Program-made: the position numbers and the translations under genes
NCBI GenBank assembly: GCA_041859375.1
Contig: JBHEKP010000122.1
Location: forward strand, 1-15,154
Reading direction: 5' to 3'
Source of the DNA: JBHEKP01 sp041859375
GTDB lineage: Bacteria > Hydrogenedentota > Hydrogenedentia > Hydrogenedentales > CAITNO01
DNA: 15,154 bases
Shown here: positions 13,426 to 15,154 of the stretch, one piece after another
Layout of the letters: every line of letters starts with the position of its first letter
Position numbering within the stretch: the stretch's first letter is position 1
Notes under the pieces: generated by a model
What the model was told of the DNA's origin: nothing
What the model saw: the letters and a program-made list of their open reading frames with translations, nothing else
Database searches by the model: none

Positions 13426-14662
13426 TCCCCGCATTTTCACACTGCCCGCCAACCACGGTGGCATGGGAAAACACCGCAGCCTCCCGGAACGGATCAAATG
13501 CCCAAAGCACCGGCCCCCTGCCCTTGACAAAAACAGCCATATACAGGGGGGCTGCCATGTCGGCACCAAGGCTGGCGCGGAGCGCCTCTTCATCCTTCAA
13601 CGCACCGAGGCCGTTCGCCTCCAATAGTGCATTGTCAACGAAATCACCCAGAAGGCCGGTGTCCGCCACAAACCAAACCGCCCCGTCCCCGGCAACGGAA
13701 TCCGGATGGGGCATGGGAACCCCCGGTTCCATTGCGGCGGGAAAGATGGGGAAATAGTCCCCAATAACCATTTCGTCACCCTCGCCGGAAAGGGAGGACA
13801 CCCAGCAGAACCATCCATCCATATAGGCGGCCGCAAATTTCATTTCACCGGGGGCAACTGATGAATAACTGTTTCCGTCCTGATCAAAAAGAAAGACTTC
13901 CGTGGGGCCGGAATAAACGGAGTTGGCAACAACAAGGCTCCGCGCGAAGGTGCCCAAGGTTTCATTCCAACTTCCCCCTTCCCATCGGTTTCCAACGGCC
14001 AACGGGAAATATTCACAAAGCGCCACCGTGGCGTTGAATTCCCCCTCCCCCTCAACAGGAGTTTCGCCCTCTCCCTCGACACCGATCTCCCCCTCGCCTT
14101 CCACAACATCCTCCCCTTCGCCCTCAATGGTGATTTCCCCCTCGCTTTCCATCTCCCCCTCACCCTCAACAATAACTTCCCCTTCCTCCTCACCCTCGAT
14201 GACAACCTCCCCTTCCCCTTCAACAATGACTTCACCCTCGAAGGATTCCCCTTCCCCTTCGTCAACAAACTCTCCCTCTGTTACGGCAGCATCTTCTTCC
14301 CCTAAAACATTTATTGGAACAAGAATCTCCCCCGCTCCCACCCACACGGATAATGTTCCCTGCCTGGTCCCGCCGCTTTCCTTTCCATGTGTCAGGCGCA
14401 CCTCGACGGAAGCGCCCTGCTCACCAGCGGCAAGAAGGCCCTCCGCCGGGACAATCTCAATCCAGTCCACATCCGCCGCAACGGAATAATTCACGGCATT
14501 CCGGTCCGGGGTGCGGCTAATGTAAAGTTGCCGGACTGTTTCACCATTGGCAAAGGACAACGCAGCGGGACTGACCGAATAGGTGGGTTCCGCCTTTTGG
14601 GGGCATCCTGAAAGCAGTGCCGCAAACAGCAACAATGTGAAGCATAAGGGCGACTTGCTCAT
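13418..14662 (-). CDS. Lipoprotein with BACON-like domain and long Glu-Gly repeat linker
   Basis: This 414-aa protein has a lipoprotein signal: basic MSKSP, a hydrophobic core and lipobox LSGC with C20 as the lipidated residue. Residues 27-120 resemble a BACON/Ig-like beta-sandwich (YSVSPAALSFANGET, VDWIEIVPAEG, RQGTLSVWV). Residues 122-209 are an acidic low-complexity linker of EGE, GEGE and VEGEGE units. Residues 210-414 form a C-terminal globular domain beginning CEYFPLAVGNRWEGG, a motif I associate with other secreted lipoproteins. The ATG at 14662 has GGAGAGG five nt upstream and is downstream of the predicted transcription start; the in-frame ATG at 14689 would precede that start. It is probably anchored to a membrane and faces the periplasm or cell surface. 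The linker resembles those I recall from Hydrogenedentota proteins. Function is unknown; ligand binding or adhesion is possible. Confidence 0.8.
   Translation of the reverse strand: MSKSPLCFTLLLFAALLSGCPQKAEPTYSVSPAALSFANGETVRQLYISRTPDRNAVNYSVAADVDWIEIVPAEGLLAAGEQGASVEVRLTHGKESGGTRQGTLSVWVGAGEILVPINVLGEEDAAVTEGEFVDEGEGESFEGEVIVEGEGEVVIEGEEEGEVIVEGEGEMESEGEITIEGEGEDVVEGEGEIGVEGEGETPVEGEGEFNATVALCEYFPLAVGNRWEGGSWNETLGTFARSLVVANSVYSGPTEVFLFDQDGNSYSSVAPGEMKFAAAYMDGWFCWVSSLSGEGDEMVIGDYFPIFPAAMEPGVPMPHPDSVAGDGAVWFVADTGLLGDFVDNALLEANGLGALKDEEALRASLGADMAAPLYMAVFVKGRGPVLWAFDPFREAAVFSHATVVGGQCENAGSP
14036..14299 (-). repeat. Low-complexity GAG/GGG/GAA coding repeat (Glu-Gly linker)
   Basis: About 260 bp of purine-rich imperfect repeats on the coding strand encode about 88 residues of EGEGE-type linker. 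Units vary (VIVEGEGE, ITIEGEGE, VVEGEGE) with mixed GAG/GAA and GGG/GGC codons, so the repeat is diverged rather than freshly expanded. Confidence 0.9.
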
Positions 14663-14692
14663 TTTTCCTCTCCTGTGAATTATGCCCATGTC

Positions 14693-14721
14693 AATATAAC
14701 TTGCCCCCTCCTTCTTGTCAA
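14693..14721 (-). promoter_or_regulatory. Near-consensus sigma-70 promoter of the lipoprotein gene
   Basis: On the minus strand a perfect TTGACA (14716-14721), a 17-nt spacer and TATATT (14693-14698, five of six) predict a start near 14686. The leader of about 24 nt carries the GGAGAGG ribosome binding site. The flanking DNA is AT-rich compared with the rest of the window. Confidence 0.7.
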
Positions 14722-14846
14722 TTATTTTTGTTCTGGATTAATCACATTACATACAGGCAGATTCCCCCTGAATATGCCCCGCAAAAAGATGGCATCGTGC
14801 GGTTGCGTGTTTGGGGCGGCTGGAATGAAAGCTGGACGGGAAGGAC

Positions 14847-14891
14847 ATCCCCCTAAATCCCCCTCCAAAAGGGGGGGGCTTGAGGGGGCAT
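14847..14891. repeat. Short palindromic C/G-run repeat (dispersed-type)
   Basis: ATCCCCCTAAAT, then CCCCCTCC, AAAA, eight G, CTTG and AGGGGGCAT form a nested imperfect palindrome of about 45 bp. Outer arms CCCCCT/AGGGGG and an inner C-run/G-run stem face each other. The pattern CCCCCTAAATCCCCCT...AGGGGG resembles short repeats that I recall as scattered through many bacterial genomes, including cyanobacteria. It sits just past the amidohydrolase stop, so it may also end that transcript. The other intergenic DNA between 14722 and 14912 shows nothing else I can name. Confidence 0.6.
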
Positions 14892-14912
14892 GCCTCCCGG
14901 CTTACTGCTCTA

Positions 14913-15154
14913 TCAGCCCTTTTTCCAGGCGGCGAGCTTGCCCGCCTGATCAAAGACCTCATGGGCGTTGCCGCGCATGAGGCGATCCGCCAGCGCGGGC
15001 ACCTCCCCGTCGACAAGCCAGCCGTCGTCCACCAGTTCGCTGAGGGCCTGGGCGATGCCCTGCCGGGCGATGGCCGCGTGTCCGGGCACCATTTCCACAG
15101 GCATGTAGTCGCCGCCAAAGGTGAACACCTTGTTCGCGGGGACGGCCATGAGGA
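14913..15154 (-). CDS. C-terminal end of an amidohydrolase (PF04909-like), cut by window edge
   Basis: Only the last 80 or so residues are present; the frame stays open to the right edge, so the Met at 15149 is internal. ANKVFTFGGDYMPVEMVPGH followed by a long helix (AAIARQGIAQALSELVDDGW), then ALADRLMRGNAHEVFD, matches the end of TIM-barrel metal-dependent amidohydrolases. The FGGDY aspartate probably corresponds to the last metal-ligand/catalytic Asp, and the NAHEVF is the usual closing helix. Relatives include uronate isomerase-like and decarboxylase enzymes; the substrate cannot be stated from this part. It reads towards the lipoprotein gene but is separated from it by about 250 bp with a palindromic repeat and a strong promoter, so they are separate transcripts. 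Confidence 0.7.
   Translation of the reverse strand, partial: LMAVPANKVFTFGGDYMPVEMVPGHAAIARQGIAQALSELVDDGWLVDGEVPALADRLMRGNAHEVFDQAGKLAAWKKG

Noticed and set aside
14036..14299. Possible CRISPR or tandem DNA array
   Set aside because: The repeats are short, irregular, in-frame codon repeats without uniform spacers; they encode the acidic linker.
13923..14489. 188-aa Ser/Pro-rich frame on the plus strand, looking like a repeat protein
   Set aside because: It is the antisense reading of the Glu-Gly linker; the minus frame has a lipobox, ribosome binding site, promoter and terminator.
14675..14980. 101-aa plus-strand frame containing PPKSPSKRGGLEG
   Set aside because: That peptide is simply the translation of the palindromic C/G repeat, and the frame runs into the antisense of the amidohydrolase end.

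Overview
The window looks like chromosomal DNA from a GC-rich, uncultivated-type bacterium. My best guess is Candidatus Hydrogenedentota or a neighbour near the Planctomycetes. Three things point there: a lipoprotein with a long Glu-Gly-Glu-Gly linker, a Tat-exported Gfo/Idh/MocA oxidoreductase beside an SSS transporter and an amidohydrolase, and the overall gene mix. This is inference from remembered family distributions, not from a search. No rRNA or tRNA gene, CRISPR array or intact insertion sequence was seen.

Layout. (1) Positions 1-1600 form an accessory patch whose first ~1.1 kb has visibly lower GC than the rest. It holds the C-terminal tip of a polymorphic (Rhs/YD-type) toxin, cut by the left edge, then a probable immunity gene, then a decayed Rhs-core fragment. 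(2) 1604-3118 encodes a 504-aa protein with a DUF2325-like C-terminal domain behind its own promoter; it converges on a group-2 sigma-70 factor (3134-3976, minus). (3) Divergent from the sigma gene runs a plus-strand redox operon: rubrerythrin (4224-4727), a fusion of two rubredoxin domains to a glutamate-synthase-type FMN/Fe-S domain (4778-6322), and a Tat-exported Gfo/Idh/MocA oxidoreductase (6335-7510). tadA (7550-8044) follows from what looks like its own leaderless promoter. (4) An SSS-family transporter (8041-9621, minus) converges on tadA and diverges from a Xer tyrosine recombinase (9749-10669, plus). The recombinase converges on a large radical SAM/DUF2344 fusion protein (10678-13242, minus). 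(5) 13418-14662 (minus) is the Glu-Gly-rich lipoprotein, with a near-consensus promoter and a terminator. Upstream lie a palindromic C/G-rich dispersed-type repeat and the 3' end of an amidohydrolase cut by the right edge.

The most interesting functional unit is the rubrerythrin/(rubredoxin)2-GltB pair. The sequence suggests a self-contained electron path, FMN/[3Fe-4S] domain to fused rubredoxins to rubrerythrin, for peroxide reduction in an anaerobe or microaerophile. Second is the toxin/immunity/decayed-core patch. Third is a recurrent promoter style: an ~18-nt spacer and, at tadA and the Xer gene, a -10 box only 6-7 nt before ATG, implying leaderless mRNAs. Several starts were moved inward from the longest possible ORF on the basis of ribosome binding sites or promoters.
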